DNA from: a marine actinobacterium PHSC20C1
GTDB lineage: Bacteria; Actinomycetota; Actinomycetes; Actinomycetales; Microbacteriaceae
Length of the DNA: 64,000 nt
Direction: 5' to 3'
Assembly (NCBI GenBank): GCA_000153145.1
Contig: CH672415.1
Location: forward strand, 2,098,889-2,162,888
Shown: one piece after another, positions 8,607-17,223 of the stretch
Numbering within the stretch: position 1 is the stretch's first letter
Layout: every line of letters starts with the position of its first letter
Notes under the pieces: generated by a model
The model's input: only the letters and a program-made list of their open reading frames with translations
Told to the model about the DNA's origin: nothing
Databases searched by the model: none
Made by a program: the position numbers and the translations under genes

Positions 8607-8678
8607 AAATAGAGCCTACTGTCGCTCGCGCGTCACTGCCCATGCACCGGCACGGCTGCGGCTGGCGCTGAAATCCGG

Positions 8679-9041
8679 CTAGCTGACGTAGATCTTGCGC
8701 AGCGTCTCAGTGACAGTCCAGGTGGTCTGCATGCCGGCGGTGAGCCGCACAACATCACCGGGGCCAATAACGACCGTGCGATCATCCGCGGCGAAGTGGA
8801 TGCTGGCGCGCCCGCTCACGACAATAAAGACCTCATCGACCTCGGTGTCTGTTGCGGTGCCAACACTCATCTCCCAGACTCCGATCTCGGTGTCGCCGAG
8901 AGTGTCGAGCACGGTGTAACCCGCGGTCGGGAGTCCCTCCACAACGCTCGCGGCGTCGAGCGCTTCGTGGGGTACTGTCACCGCGCTCGCGGAGAGAGGT
9001 TCACCCGCGGCGAGGGCAACATCTGGATCATTGTCAGTCAT
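8679..9041 (-). CDS. Cupin domain protein of the amine oxidase operon
   Basis: A 120-residue cupin starting at ATG 9041, chosen over an upstream in-frame codon because AGGAAAG lies just ahead and the start then falls 7 bases after the stop of the oxidase gene. Residues ~55-100 carry the cupin pattern WEMSVGTATDTEVDEVFIVVSGRASI and GPGDVVRLTAGMQTTW. It resembles the ureidoglycine-hydrolase-type cupins that often sit next to D-amino acid or glutamyl-polyamine oxidases. Probably co-transcribed with the upstream oxidase. The biochemical role is unknown. Confidence 0.8.
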   Translation of the reverse strand: MTDNDPDVALAAGEPLSASAVTVPHEALDAASVVEGLPTAGYTVLDTLGDTEIGVWEMSVGTATDTEVDEVFIVVSGRASIHFAADDRTVVIGPGDVVRLTAGMQTTWTVTETLRKIYVS

Positions 9042-9048
9042 GGCTTTC

Positions 9049-10476
9049 CTAGGAGTTGAATCCGAGACCGAGGGCATCCAGGGTCTTGAGAATTACATTG
9101 CGGCGTCCCTGGTTGTGGTCGGCCTGATTGAGCGACCAGCGGGTTGCTTGAATGCCGAGTGACGCGATTGGTTCTGGCGGGAACGGGAGCGGCATTTTCT
9201 TCACCATCTCGAGTTCGGTGCGCTCAGTTGTGAGCCCGTCGAGTCGGTCGAGCATCACTTGGGCGGCAAAGCGAGTTGCCCCGACTCCGAGCCCTGTGAA
9301 GCCAGCCGAGTATGCGACGCGACCGTTGCGGGCGGTACCAAAGAACGCGCTGAACTGGGTCGACGCGTCAATGGCGCCAGCCCAGCGGTGGCTGAACTTG
9401 AGACCTTCCAGCTGGGGGAACGTAGTAAAGAAGTGGCTAGCCAATCGTTCGAAGCTCTCGGGACGCTTCTCGTACTCGTCACGAACCTTGCGACCGTAGT
9501 GGTAAATGGCATCGTATCCGCCGAAGAGAATACGATTGTCTGCACTCAGTCGGTAGTAGTGAAACTGGTTGGCCATGTCAGCAAGTCCCTGACGGTTCGA
9601 CCAGCCGATGGAGGCGAGTTGGGCGGGGCTCAAGGGTTCCGTCATGAGCACATAGTCGTAGACGGGAACCGTGTGCAGCCGCGCGCGCTTCAACAGCGAC
9701 GGGAACGCGTTAGTCGCGAGTGCAACCCTCGCAGCACGAACCGTTCCCTTGCGTGTGTGCACTGTTGCGGCATCCGTTGGGCCTCCGGATGTCTCGACTT
9801 CGCGAACTGGTGAGTTCTCAAAGATCTCGACCCCGAGCTCTGTCGCTACTCGCGCCAACTCTCGCACGAGTTTGGCGGGGTGGATGAGCGCGTTGGTTCG
9901 CTTGTGCCAAACCCCGGCGAGATAGGTTGGCGAGTTTACTTCGGCGCGCACGGCAGTCTCGTCGAGCAGCACGGTGTCAGCATCAGTCTCGACTTCGTTG
10001 AGCCACTCGATCTCGTGCGGTTCAATGGCAAGGTCGAGGGATCCGGTGCGTTCGAAGTCGCAATCGAGCTTCAGTGAAGCAACGCTCTCCTCGATCTCAT
10101 CGAGGTTGCGCATGCCTAGGCGGTCGAGCTGTTCGAATTCTTTTGGCCAGCGGCTTTTGCCGTTCTCCTCACCGTGGGTGAGGCTTGCTTCACAGAATCC
10201 TCCGTTGCGGCCGGAGGCAGCCCATCCGAGATCCCGGCCTTCGAGCAAGACGACCCGAGCATCAGGGTTGCGCTGTTTGGCGAGCACGGCAGTCCAGAGG
10301 CCGAGGTAACCGCCACCAACGATCGCAAGGTCGGCAACGATTTCGCCGCGCAGGGCGGGGAACTCGCGAGCATCCTTGACATCATCGATCCAGAACGGCT
10401 TGTGTATGGAGCCGTCTAGCGCGTGACTAATTACGGATGCTGCTGGTGCATTTCTTTCGAACACTACTTTGCCCAT
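9049..10476 (-). CDS. FAD-dependent oxidoreductase (DadA/PuuB type)
   Basis: A 475-residue flavoenzyme. The FAD-binding Rossmann motif AIVGGGYLGLWTAVLAKQRNP is near residues 51-71, followed by the substrate-side motif GRDLGWAASGRNGGFCEA near 80-97. The latter is typical of gamma-glutamylputrescine oxidase and glycine/D-amino-acid oxidase relatives. RWAGAIDASTQFSAFFG and YSAGFTGLGVGATRFAA mark the C-terminal FAD contact. A probable role is oxidative deamination of an amine or glutamylated polyamine. The nearby PotABCD-like importer supports that, but the other Puu enzymes are not in the window, so the substrate stays open. Confidence 0.85.
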   Translation of the reverse strand: MGKVVFERNAPAASVISHALDGSIHKPFWIDDVKDAREFPALRGEIVADLAIVGGGYLGLWTAVLAKQRNPDARVVLLEGRDLGWAASGRNGGFCEASLTHGEENGKSRWPKEFEQLDRLGMRNLDEIEESVASLKLDCDFERTGSLDLAIEPHEIEWLNEVETDADTVLLDETAVRAEVNSPTYLAGVWHKRTNALIHPAKLVRELARVATELGVEIFENSPVREVETSGGPTDAATVHTRKGTVRAARVALATNAFPSLLKRARLHTVPVYDYVLMTEPLSPAQLASIGWSNRQGLADMANQFHYYRLSADNRILFGGYDAIYHYGRKVRDEYEKRPESFERLASHFFTTFPQLEGLKFSHRWAGAIDASTQFSAFFGTARNGRVAYSAGFTGLGVGATRFAAQVMLDRLDGLTTERTELEMVKKMPLPFPPEPIASLGIQATRWSLNQADHNQGRRNVILKTLDALGLGFNS

Positions 10477-10510
10477 GGGGCACTTTCCTCTCTCGCCGGT
10501 GGGGCGAGCT

Positions 10511-12181
10511 TTAGGGTTTCACGGGCGCGAGGTAAACGCGCTCGCCTTCAACGAAGGTTTGCTCGGTGCGGGTGAGGCCGATCTCGGAGACCGGGCCGTC
10601 AAAGGGATTACGATCCAACACGACGAGGTCAGCAAGCTTGCCGACCTCAATTGTTCCGGTGGTGTCGAGATGGTTTGTGTAGGCCGAACCAGCCGTATAG
10701 GCGGTCATGGCGGTCAGGAGGTCGAGGCTTTGTTCGGGAAGGAATGCCTCATAATCGCCCTCTTCGTGTCCTGGTGCCGAGATTCGATTGACGGCAACGT
10801 GGATCGCTGCCATTGGGTCTGGGCTGCTGACTGACCAGTCGCTGCCCGAGGCGAGGTGGGTGCCCGCACGGTGCAGGTCGCCCCACGGGTACTGCCATGA
10901 ACTGCGCGGATCTCCCAAGAATGGCAGTGTCAGGTCGACCATCTGTGGCTCGAGTGCTGCCCAGTACGACTGCATGTTGGCGGTCACCCCCAGTTCCGCG
11001 AAGCGGGGGATGTCATCCGGATGCACGACTTGCAGGTGCGCAATGTGGTGGCGGTTATCGTTTGGCCCGTTTGCTGCGCGTGCCGCCGCCACGGCGTCGA
11101 GGCATTCGCGCACGGCGCGGTCACCGATGGCGTGAAAGTGCACTTGGAATCCGAGACGGTCGAGCTCGACAACGTTGCTGGCGAGTTGGGCGGCATCCAC
11201 AAACGAAATACCCGAATTGTCGGTGTGATGACCGCAGCCATCGAGGTAGGGCTCAAGCATGGCGGCGGTGAAGTTTTCGGCAACTCCGTCCTGCATGATC
11301 TTGACACTGGTAGCGGCGAATCGTCCGGCAGCATTGCTCTCGCGTCGGGTAACAAGGTCAACGATCTGTTCGGGGCCGCGTGTGCGATCCCACCACAGTG
11401 CGCCAACAACGCGAGCGGTCAATGCTCCGGACGTCGCTGCTTCCATATAGGCGGGGGTGGCGTCGCCAGCATCCCCATAGCCACCCAGGATTGCGTCTTG
11501 CCACGCCGTGATCCCGAGCGAGTGTAAATACTCTTGGCCGATGGCGAGGGCACGAGCGTAATCAGCTGGTGAAGTTTCCGGCAGGAGTCGGTTCACGAGT
11601 GACATCGCTCCCTCGTGCAGTGTTCCGGTCGGCTTACCTTCGGAATCTCGCTCGATGCGACCGTCAGACGGGTCAGGGGTGTCAGCGGTGATTTCTGCCA
11701 ATTCGAGTGCGCGCGAGTTGACCCAAGCGCCGTGACCGTCACGGTTCGGGATGAACGCTGGGCGGTCAGTGACAGCCAGGTCGAGGTCTGCTGCTGTGGG
11801 GGTTCCTCCCGGAAAGGCTGCCATGTTCCAGCCGCCACCCAAGATCCACTCCAACTCAGGATGTGCTGTCGCGTAGGCGCTCAGGCGCGCCACATACTGA
11901 TCGCGCGTTGAGTCGTCGGAGAGGTCGCAACGAATCATGTCTAGCCCACCCCACACGGCGTGCACATGGGCGTCCTGAAATCCGGGGCTCAAGAGTTTGC
12001 CGTTGAGATCGATCACCTCTGTCGAGGGCCCAATGAGTTCCAGCACCGCACTCTCGCTTGACGGATCAGTGCTCACTGCAACGATGCGACCGGCAGAAAC
12101 CGCAACACTTCCGACTGTCGGTTCGGAACCGGTCGCCGTGAAAACGGCACCACCAGTAAAGACGAGGTCAACAGTCGTCAT
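10511..12181 (-). CDS. Amidohydrolase (YtcJ-like, amidohydrolase family 3)
   Basis: A 556-residue metal-dependent hydrolase. The N-terminal LSPGFQDAHVHAVWGG carries the HxH metal pair near residue 72-74. Further ligands are likely in VHFHAIGDRAV near residue 350 and HIAHLQVVHPDD near residue 380, and the Asp in SGSDWSVSSPDPM near residue 455. The C-terminal KLADLVVLDRNPF closes the composite beta-sandwich domain. YtcJ-type enzymes cleave amide bonds in varied substrates. It is in line with the oxidase downstream and the ABC importer upstream, 42 bases past the permease stop, which suggests an imported amide or amine is hydrolysed here. Confidence 0.85.
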   Translation of the reverse strand: MTTVDLVFTGGAVFTATGSEPTVGSVAVSAGRIVAVSTDPSSESAVLELIGPSTEVIDLNGKLLSPGFQDAHVHAVWGGLDMIRCDLSDDSTRDQYVARLSAYATAHPELEWILGGGWNMAAFPGGTPTAADLDLAVTDRPAFIPNRDGHGAWVNSRALELAEITADTPDPSDGRIERDSEGKPTGTLHEGAMSLVNRLLPETSPADYARALAIGQEYLHSLGITAWQDAILGGYGDAGDATPAYMEAATSGALTARVVGALWWDRTRGPEQIVDLVTRRESNAAGRFAATSVKIMQDGVAENFTAAMLEPYLDGCGHHTDNSGISFVDAAQLASNVVELDRLGFQVHFHAIGDRAVRECLDAVAAARAANGPNDNRHHIAHLQVVHPDDIPRFAELGVTANMQSYWAALEPQMVDLTLPFLGDPRSSWQYPWGDLHRAGTHLASGSDWSVSSPDPMAAIHVAVNRISAPGHEEGDYEAFLPEQSLDLLTAMTAYTAGSAYTNHLDTTGTIEVGKLADLVVLDRNPFDGPVSEIGLTRTEQTFVEGERVYLAPVKP

Positions 12182-12223
12182 AGTTTCGTACTCTTTCTTC
12201 CCAGGCTCAATGCTGCAGACGGT

Positions 12224-13066
12224 TTAGCCGCCGCCGACGGTCTTGGCAATGTCGGTCGGAGAGTCGCCAGCGCGACGCAGAACGTAGGCAACCAGACCCA
12301 GGGCCGCCAGGGTGAGGAGCAGCATGATTGTCGAGACTGCCGCAATTTCAGGCCGCAACCCGGTGCGCACCGCACTCAGCACATAGACCGGCCAGGGTGT
12401 TGACCCCGAGACTTGCACGAATGCTGAAACGATCGTGTTGTCGAGACTGAGCGTGAACGAGAGCAGGCCACCAGCAAGAACTGCGGGCATCACAAGCGGA
12501 AGCGTGATCTGCGTGAAGCGCTTGAACGGGGGCGCATAGAGATCAGCCGCAGCCTCCTCCAAGCTCTCGTCGATTCCGATCAGCCGCGAACGCACAATGT
12601 AGGCAACAACAGCGGTCGCGAACAACGAGTGCCCAACAACGAGCCTGACGATGCCGTCATCAAAGATGCTGAGGCCCGCATCCTGGCCGAGGAAAACCAT
12701 CCACGGCAAAAGTGAGACGGCATCCACAATTTCGGGAGTTACGGTCACCAGAATGAGCAGGATCAAGAACCACGGAGCCCATTTGCCCGCCCGGCGAGCG
12801 AGGGCGACGCCGGCCATTGTTCCGAGTGCGGTAGCAATGAGTGCCGCGATGAATCCTGTCTGAATCGAGACAAGCACGGCATCGCTAATGGCCGGTTTTG
12901 TCGCAATGGCACCGAATGAACCGAAACCGAATTGGTTCCACGCGACGAGAAGTCGTCCTTCATTGAACGAGTAAATGATGATGACGGCGATCGGCAAGAA
13001 CAAGAAGATGAAGACGATCACCGCCCAGACTTTGAGCGAAATGTCGGTGAGGCTTAGTCGGTTCAT
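12224..13066 (-). CDS. ABC importer permease, PotC-like
   Basis: A 280-residue membrane protein starting at ATG 13066 with GGAGGAG a few bases upstream; the start overlaps the upstream permease stop by 4 bases. It has about six helices and the inner-membrane-component loop ESLEEAAADLYAPPFKRFTQITLPLVMP (residues ~165-190), which contains the EAA motif that docks on the ATPase. First-helix residues FIFLFLPIAVIIIYSFNEGR are characteristic of PotC-type permeases. It forms the channel together with the product of 13063-14019. Expected substrate is a polyamine or related amine, by family and by the neighbouring amine oxidase. Confidence 0.88.
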   Translation of the reverse strand: MNRLSLTDISLKVWAVIVFIFLFLPIAVIIIYSFNEGRLLVAWNQFGFGSFGAIATKPAISDAVLVSIQTGFIAALIATALGTMAGVALARRAGKWAPWFLILLILVTVTPEIVDAVSLLPWMVFLGQDAGLSIFDDGIVRLVVGHSLFATAVVAYIVRSRLIGIDESLEEAAADLYAPPFKRFTQITLPLVMPAVLAGGLLSFTLSLDNTIVSAFVQVSGSTPWPVYVLSAVRTGLRPEIAAVSTIMLLLTLAALGLVAYVLRRAGDSPTDIAKTVGGG

Positions 13067-14019
13067 GATTCTCCTCCGAGCACAAGACGCTGACTCGCTC
13101 TGAGAGGCCACGCTGCTAGCCAGGCCACGAGAGCGGCAATTGCGACGGTGGTCAGAATCGTTAACACCAGCACAACGGCCATTGCGGAGCCCAAAGCCCA
13201 GTTTTGAGCTGTTTGGAACTGGTTCGCAACCATCTGGCCAGCCATGTTTCCCTTCGCTCCGCCGAGCACGGTCGCCGTGATGTAGTCGCCCATGAGGGGG
13301 ATGTAGACGAGCAAAATTCCGACGATGATGCCGGGCTTTGCCAGCGGCAGTGTCACGTTGACGAACGTCGACAAGCGGCCGGCACCAAGGTCTTTGCTCG
13401 CTTCGCGCATCGGCAGCGAAACCCGGTCGAAGGCCACAAACATCGGCAGGATCATGAGCGGCAGGTAGTTGTAGACAACGCCGATCAGCACAGCTGTTCT
13501 GGTGAAGAGGATCTCTAGCGGCTCGTTCAGAACGCCGATTGATTGCAGAGCTTCAGAGAGCAGTCCGCTCGGAGCGAGGATGATCTGCCACCCGATGGTG
13601 CGCACCAGAAAGTTCGTCCAGAACGGAATCATGACCATGGCGAGCAAGATGCCTCGTCTAGAGACGGGCGCCTTGAATGCGAGCCAGTACGCGAATGGAA
13701 TGGAGATGGCGAGACAGATGAGGGTGCCGACCACCCCCACCCAGAGCGTGTTCTGGAATGTTGCAAAGAACGTCGGGGAGAGCGCCTCGGCATAGCGATC
13801 AAACGACAACACATCGTTGGCGTGGGTTCCGAAGATGCCCGGCTTGTATCCAAAGCTGAACCACACAACAAGAGCAACGGGCGCGACGAAGAAGGCGAAC
13901 AGCCAGGCCCATGCCGGAATTGCGAGCGCGAAGCTTGGCAGCTTTAGGCGCCGAGTTCGCGATCGAGGGGCACGGGGACCTGACGCTGATGCCGGTGGGC
14001 TCTCAGTGATGGTGGTCAT
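13063..14019 (-). CDS. ABC importer permease, PotB-like
   Basis: A 318-residue permease starting at ATG 14019 (MTTITESPPAS); an earlier in-frame codon at 14079 would overlap the binding-protein gene and was rejected. The first 35 residues are polar and basic, then six helices follow. SLPMREASKDLGAGRLSTFVNVTLPLAKPG (about residues 203-232) is the EAA loop. The hydrophobic start LPSFALAIPAWAWLFAFFVAPVALVVWFSF fits the PotB group. The ribosome site is weak, so translation may depend on coupling with the upstream gene 26 bases away. Partner of the PotC-like permease next to it. Confidence 0.87.
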   Translation of the reverse strand: MTTITESPPASASGPRAPRSRTRRLKLPSFALAIPAWAWLFAFFVAPVALVVWFSFGYKPGIFGTHANDVLSFDRYAEALSPTFFATFQNTLWVGVVGTLICLAISIPFAYWLAFKAPVSRRGILLAMVMIPFWTNFLVRTIGWQIILAPSGLLSEALQSIGVLNEPLEILFTRTAVLIGVVYNYLPLMILPMFVAFDRVSLPMREASKDLGAGRLSTFVNVTLPLAKPGIIVGILLVYIPLMGDYITATVLGGAKGNMAGQMVANQFQTAQNWALGSAMAVVLVLTILTTVAIAALVAWLAAWPLRASQRLVLGGES

Positions 14020-14045
14020 TATGGATGCTCTACTAACGTCGGTGA

Positions 14046-15227
14046 CTAGGCGCCAGCTGAGGCCTTGGTCTTGTCCCAAATTTCAACGATGCGCTGCTGC
14101 GCCTCGCTCAAAGTTTGAGTGTGCATAGTCTCGATCTGAGTTGCATCGAAGAAAACGAGGTCAAGCATTTCGAGATCTGCATCGCGGGCTGCAGCTTCGA
14201 TGCCTGTTCCGCCGGTGTGGTATCCGATGTAGTCGAGCTCACGCAGCGACGCTTCGGGTGTGAGTACGTAGTTAATGAAGGCGTGGGCCGCTTCCGGGTT
14301 GGGGGCGCCAGCGGCGATTGCCCAGTTGTCCATCCAAAGTTCGGTGTCTGGCGAGCCGAGCACCCACTGCCAGCGGTCAGGGTCTTCACTTTCCATGATT
14401 CCGATGCGGGCGTCACCGTTCCACGATTGCATCAGCATCTGTTGCGCCTGAGGAATGGCGGCACCGCCGGGATAGGAGTCGAACGCGGAGATGTGCGGTG
14501 CGAGTTGCGTCGTGAGGAACTCTTCCGCCGCGGCGAGATCGGCCTCGTCGGTCGTGTTCCAGTCGATTCCGTTCGCCCAGTAGTAGATGCCAAGCAGAGG
14601 GGCAGGGTCATCGAGAACGGAGGTCTTGCCGCTGGCCTCGTTTTGAGCCGCATCGATGAAGTCAGCCCACGTGGTGAGTTCACGGGTGATCTTGGACTTG
14701 TCGTAGACGAAGCCCGTAGTTCCCCACGCCTTGCAAATGGAGTACTCGTTGTTCGGATCCCAATCACGACCGAGAAATGCTGGGTCCATGTCGGAAATGT
14801 TCGGGATGAGTTCGCGGTTCAGGGGGCTCAGTAGACCGTTTTCGATCATCTGAGGAATGAACGGACCTGTCGGAACAACAATGTCGTAGCCGCTTGTGCC
14901 GCGAGCCGCAACGAGCTTTGAAATCAGCTCTTCGTTCGAGTTGAAGGCGTCAAAAGTCACCGTCGGGCCGAGTTCGTCAGAGAACTGGGCGACCAGATCG
15001 GGGTCGTCGTAGTCGCCCCAGCTGTAGACCGATAGCGAACCTTCGAGCGCACCGCCGGTGGCCTGGGGAGACGCACCTCCTCCTGACTGGGGGGTGCAGG
15101 CCGCGAGCAACGCAGCGCCTGCCGTTGTGCCCGATAGTGCCAAGAACCGGCGTCGGTTGAGTTCCGACTTCATGATTTTGGTTGCCGAGGTCGAGGCGAG
15201 AATGCGAATTGGGTTTTCGTGTGACAT
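14046..15227 (-). CDS. ABC importer substrate-binding protein, Tat-type lipoprotein (PotD/PotF family)
   Basis: A 393-residue secreted lipoprotein. Start at ATG 15227 with AAGGAG 7 bases upstream. ELNRRRFLALSGTTAGAALLAACTPQ shows a twin-arginine motif followed by a lipobox with the lipidated Cys near residue 42. The mature part begins LSVYSWGDYDDPDLVAQF, the usual entry of PotD/PotF-type binding proteins, and includes KAWGTTGFVYDKSKI near the hinge. It captures the substrate outside the membrane and delivers it to the PotB/PotC-like channel. Aromatic residues such as SWGDYDD, typical of the polyamine pocket, are present, but specificity is inferred only from family. Confidence 0.9.
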   Translation of the reverse strand: MSHENPIRILASTSATKIMKSELNRRRFLALSGTTAGAALLAACTPQSGGGASPQATGGALEGSLSVYSWGDYDDPDLVAQFSDELGPTVTFDAFNSNEELISKLVAARGTSGYDIVVPTGPFIPQMIENGLLSPLNRELIPNISDMDPAFLGRDWDPNNEYSICKAWGTTGFVYDKSKITRELTTWADFIDAAQNEASGKTSVLDDPAPLLGIYYWANGIDWNTTDEADLAAAEEFLTTQLAPHISAFDSYPGGAAIPQAQQMLMQSWNGDARIGIMESEDPDRWQWVLGSPDTELWMDNWAIAAGAPNPEAAHAFINYVLTPEASLRELDYIGYHTGGTGIEAAARDADLEMLDLVFFDATQIETMHTQTLSEAQQRIVEIWDKTKASAGA

Positions 15228-15240
15228 CAGGCTGCTCCTT

Positions 15241-16488
15241 CTAAAGGGCGATCGAGCTGGTGGGTGGGGCTGGATTCGAGACGGCGCGGGCAATGTCGGC
15301 CTGAGCCTGGGTTGCCTGCTCGCTCGGGAATAGGTGCACGCTAGCGGCATCCCACTGGCACACGACATGATCCCCGAGAGCAAGGCGGGGTGCGTTGGGG
15401 CGGGGGACTCGCGAGAGCATCGTGGTGTCGTGACCAATTGAGATCAAGAACTGCAGCGTCTCACCCTGGTGGGAAACTCCGATCACCTCACCGGCAATCT
15501 GATTTTCGACGGTCGCTGTGGCAGCTGAGTCGGCCCGTGAAATGGCCGCGGTCACTGAGACTGCCTCCGGGCGAACCGCAGCTTGTGCCTCAGAACCCGC
15601 ATCGAGCTCCGGATGGGCGCTTGCCGAACGGATAACCCCGAAACGGGACTCCATGACTGAGGTACTCGCAGAGACTGTTCCTGGGATGAAGTTCTGCTGG
15701 CCAATGAAACCGGCGACGTAGGCGCTTGCTGGGTTGTCGTAGATCGAGTCCGCGTCATCCAACTGTTCGATGCGGCCGTCGCGCATGATTGCGATGCGAT
15801 CGCTCATCGACAACGCTTCGCCCTGGTCGTGGGTGACAAAGATAAAGGTGATGCCGAGCCGCGATTGCAGCAGCTTGAGTTCAAGCTGCATTTCTTCGCG
15901 AAGCTGACGGTCAAGTGCGCCGAGCGGTTCATCGAGAAGCAAAACGGAGGGGCGGTTGATCAGCGCGCGAGCCAAAGCGATGCGCTGCTGTTGGCCGCCC
16001 GAGAGTTGCGTGGGTTTGCGGTCAGCAAAGGGACGCATTTGAACGAGATCGAGCGAATCGGTCACGCGCTGGCGAATCTCCGACTTCGGCGTGCCTTTTT
16101 GGCGCAATCCGTAGGCGACGTTCTCCGCAACACTCATGTGTGGAAAGAGTGCGTATGCCTGAAAGACCGTGTTGACGTTGCGCTTGTGGGGAGGAATGCC
16201 AACGACATCCTGCCCAGAAATGCGGATGCTGCCTTCTGTTGGTTCTTCAAAGCCGGCGAGCATGCGGAGCGTCGTGGTCTTTCCACAGCCGGAAGGCCCG
16301 AGCAGTGAGAGGAATTCGCCGGGTCGGACATGCAAACTAATGCTGTCGACGGCAGTGGCGCCACCAAATTTCTTGGTCACACCCTCAAGAACGACGGAGC
16401 CTTCAGGCTCACTCGTGCTCCCCGTCTCGGCGTTAGAGCTAGCCGCGGTTTGGCCTGCGGGATTGGTGTTCCGAGTTGAAACCGTCAC
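15241..16488 (-). CDS. ABC importer ATP-binding protein, PotA-like
   Basis: A 415-residue ATPase if the GTG at 16488 is the start. GGAGGT lies about ten bases upstream of it, while the longer in-frame GTG at 16536 would place an inverted repeat inside the gene. Walker A GPSGCGKTT, the signature QLSGGQQQRIALARAL, Walker B LLLDEPLGALD and the switch THDQGEALSM are all intact. The C-terminal ~130 residues form a TOBE-type regulatory domain. It is the first gene of the pot-like operon and energises import through the two permeases. Thirteen bases separate it from the binding-protein gene. Confidence 0.88.
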   Translation of the reverse strand: MTVSTRNTNPAGQTAASSNAETGSTSEPEGSVVLEGVTKKFGGATAVDSISLHVRPGEFLSLLGPSGCGKTTTLRMLAGFEEPTEGSIRISGQDVVGIPPHKRNVNTVFQAYALFPHMSVAENVAYGLRQKGTPKSEIRQRVTDSLDLVQMRPFADRKPTQLSGGQQQRIALARALINRPSVLLLDEPLGALDRQLREEMQLELKLLQSRLGITFIFVTHDQGEALSMSDRIAIMRDGRIEQLDDADSIYDNPASAYVAGFIGQQNFIPGTVSASTSVMESRFGVIRSASAHPELDAGSEAQAAVRPEAVSVTAAISRADSAATATVENQIAGEVIGVSHQGETLQFLISIGHDTTMLSRVPRPNAPRLALGDHVVCQWDAASVHLFPSEQATQAQADIARAVSNPAPPTSSIAL

Positions 16489-16509
16489 GTAGTTGTGCAC
16501 CTCCGAGTT

Positions 16510-16527
16510 CGTGAAAACTGTTTCACG
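16510..16527. promoter_or_regulatory. Perfect inverted repeat upstream of the PotA-like gene
   Basis: CGTGAAA and TTTCACG (16510-16516 and 16521-16527) with a 4-base centre, 22 bases before the preferred GTG start. It could be an operator or a leader hairpin. The rest of 16489-16682 shows no other structure I can name. Confidence 0.4.
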
Positions 16528-16682
16528 ACGTCTCACTTAGTCAATCGGAAATCGGAGGAAGGCGCAACGATTTGCACTGTTAAGTTCGTGTTACAAGACG
16601 GAATTAGTCGTCAAAGCTCGATTTGGCCACGCAAAACAGCACGCGAAGTGGAGCCTTCTGGTGTGCCTAATCGGTGGGCGAA

Positions 16683-17120
16683 TTACTCGTAGCGGCGGTG
16701 GATGAGGCGCGACAGCACGATAGAACTGCGAGTGTTGTCAATGTTTGTTGCGGTGCGCAAGCGTTCCAGCGCGACCTCAAGAGAGTGGATGTCGCGCGAA
16801 CGCATATGTACGACGGCATCGGCAGATCCGCTGACTGTTCCGGCATCCACTACTTCAGGAATGGCGCTGAGGATTCGCTTGAGTTCGTGCGGGGCAACGT
16901 TTCCGCGGCAGAACAGCTCCACATAGGCTTCAGCACCCATGCCGTCGACGGCGGGGTCGACCTGAATCGTGAAGCCTCGGATTACTCCACTGGCTACGAG
17001 TCGATCTACGCGACGTTTAACTGCAGAGGCGGAGAGGCCTACCGCTTCGCCGATGTCGCCATATCCTGCGCGGGCGTTGAGGCGGAGCATGTCGATGATT
17101 CCAGCATCCAGCTTGTCCAT
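16683..17120 (-). CDS. Lrp/AsnC family transcriptional regulator
   Basis: A 145-residue regulator. The N-terminal winged HTH is MDKLDAGIIDMLRLNARAGYGDIGEAVGLSASAVKRRVDRL (helices over residues 1-45). The C-terminal RAM (ligand-binding) domain begins near residue 62 with AEAYVELFCRGN and contains AGTVSGSADAVVHMRSRD. Lrp-family proteins form octamers that sense amino acids. Here the gene is divergent from an arginine-type amidinohydrolase, an arrangement found repeatedly in actinobacteria, so it probably controls that gene in response to arginine or a relative. A pair of phased direct repeats lies in the shared spacer. Confidence 0.9.
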   Translation of the reverse strand: MDKLDAGIIDMLRLNARAGYGDIGEAVGLSASAVKRRVDRLVASGVIRGFTIQVDPAVDGMGAEAYVELFCRGNVAPHELKRILSAIPEVVDAGTVSGSADAVVHMRSRDIHSLEVALERLRTATNIDNTRSSIVLSRLIHRRYE

Positions 17121-17136
17121 AACCCCACTCTATGGT

Positions 17137-17182
17137 GAATTATTGTGCAAACTCCACCCTTTGCGCGGAATTAGTGCGCATA
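17137..17182. promoter_or_regulatory. Candidate Lrp operator: two direct repeats 31 bp apart
   Basis: GAATTATTGTGCAAA (17137-17151) recurs as GAATTAGTGCGCATA (17168-17182), 11 of 15 positions matching. The 31-base step is close to three helical turns, so both copies face the same side of the DNA, as expected for Lrp-type wrapping. Confidence 0.5.
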
Positions 17183-17223
17183 TTGCCGAGACATTGCGGA
17201 TAGATGCGTGGAACACTGGGAGC

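Noticed and set aside
10491..10507. CTCGCC/GGCGAG hairpin between amidohydrolase and oxidase genes
   Set aside because: Short stem, no T-tract and located where the oxidase ribosome site begins; not enough to call a terminator.
14020..14079. Earlier in-frame start for the PotB-like permease
   Set aside because: It would overlap the 3' end of the binding-protein gene by about 34 bases and adds residues not expected for the family.
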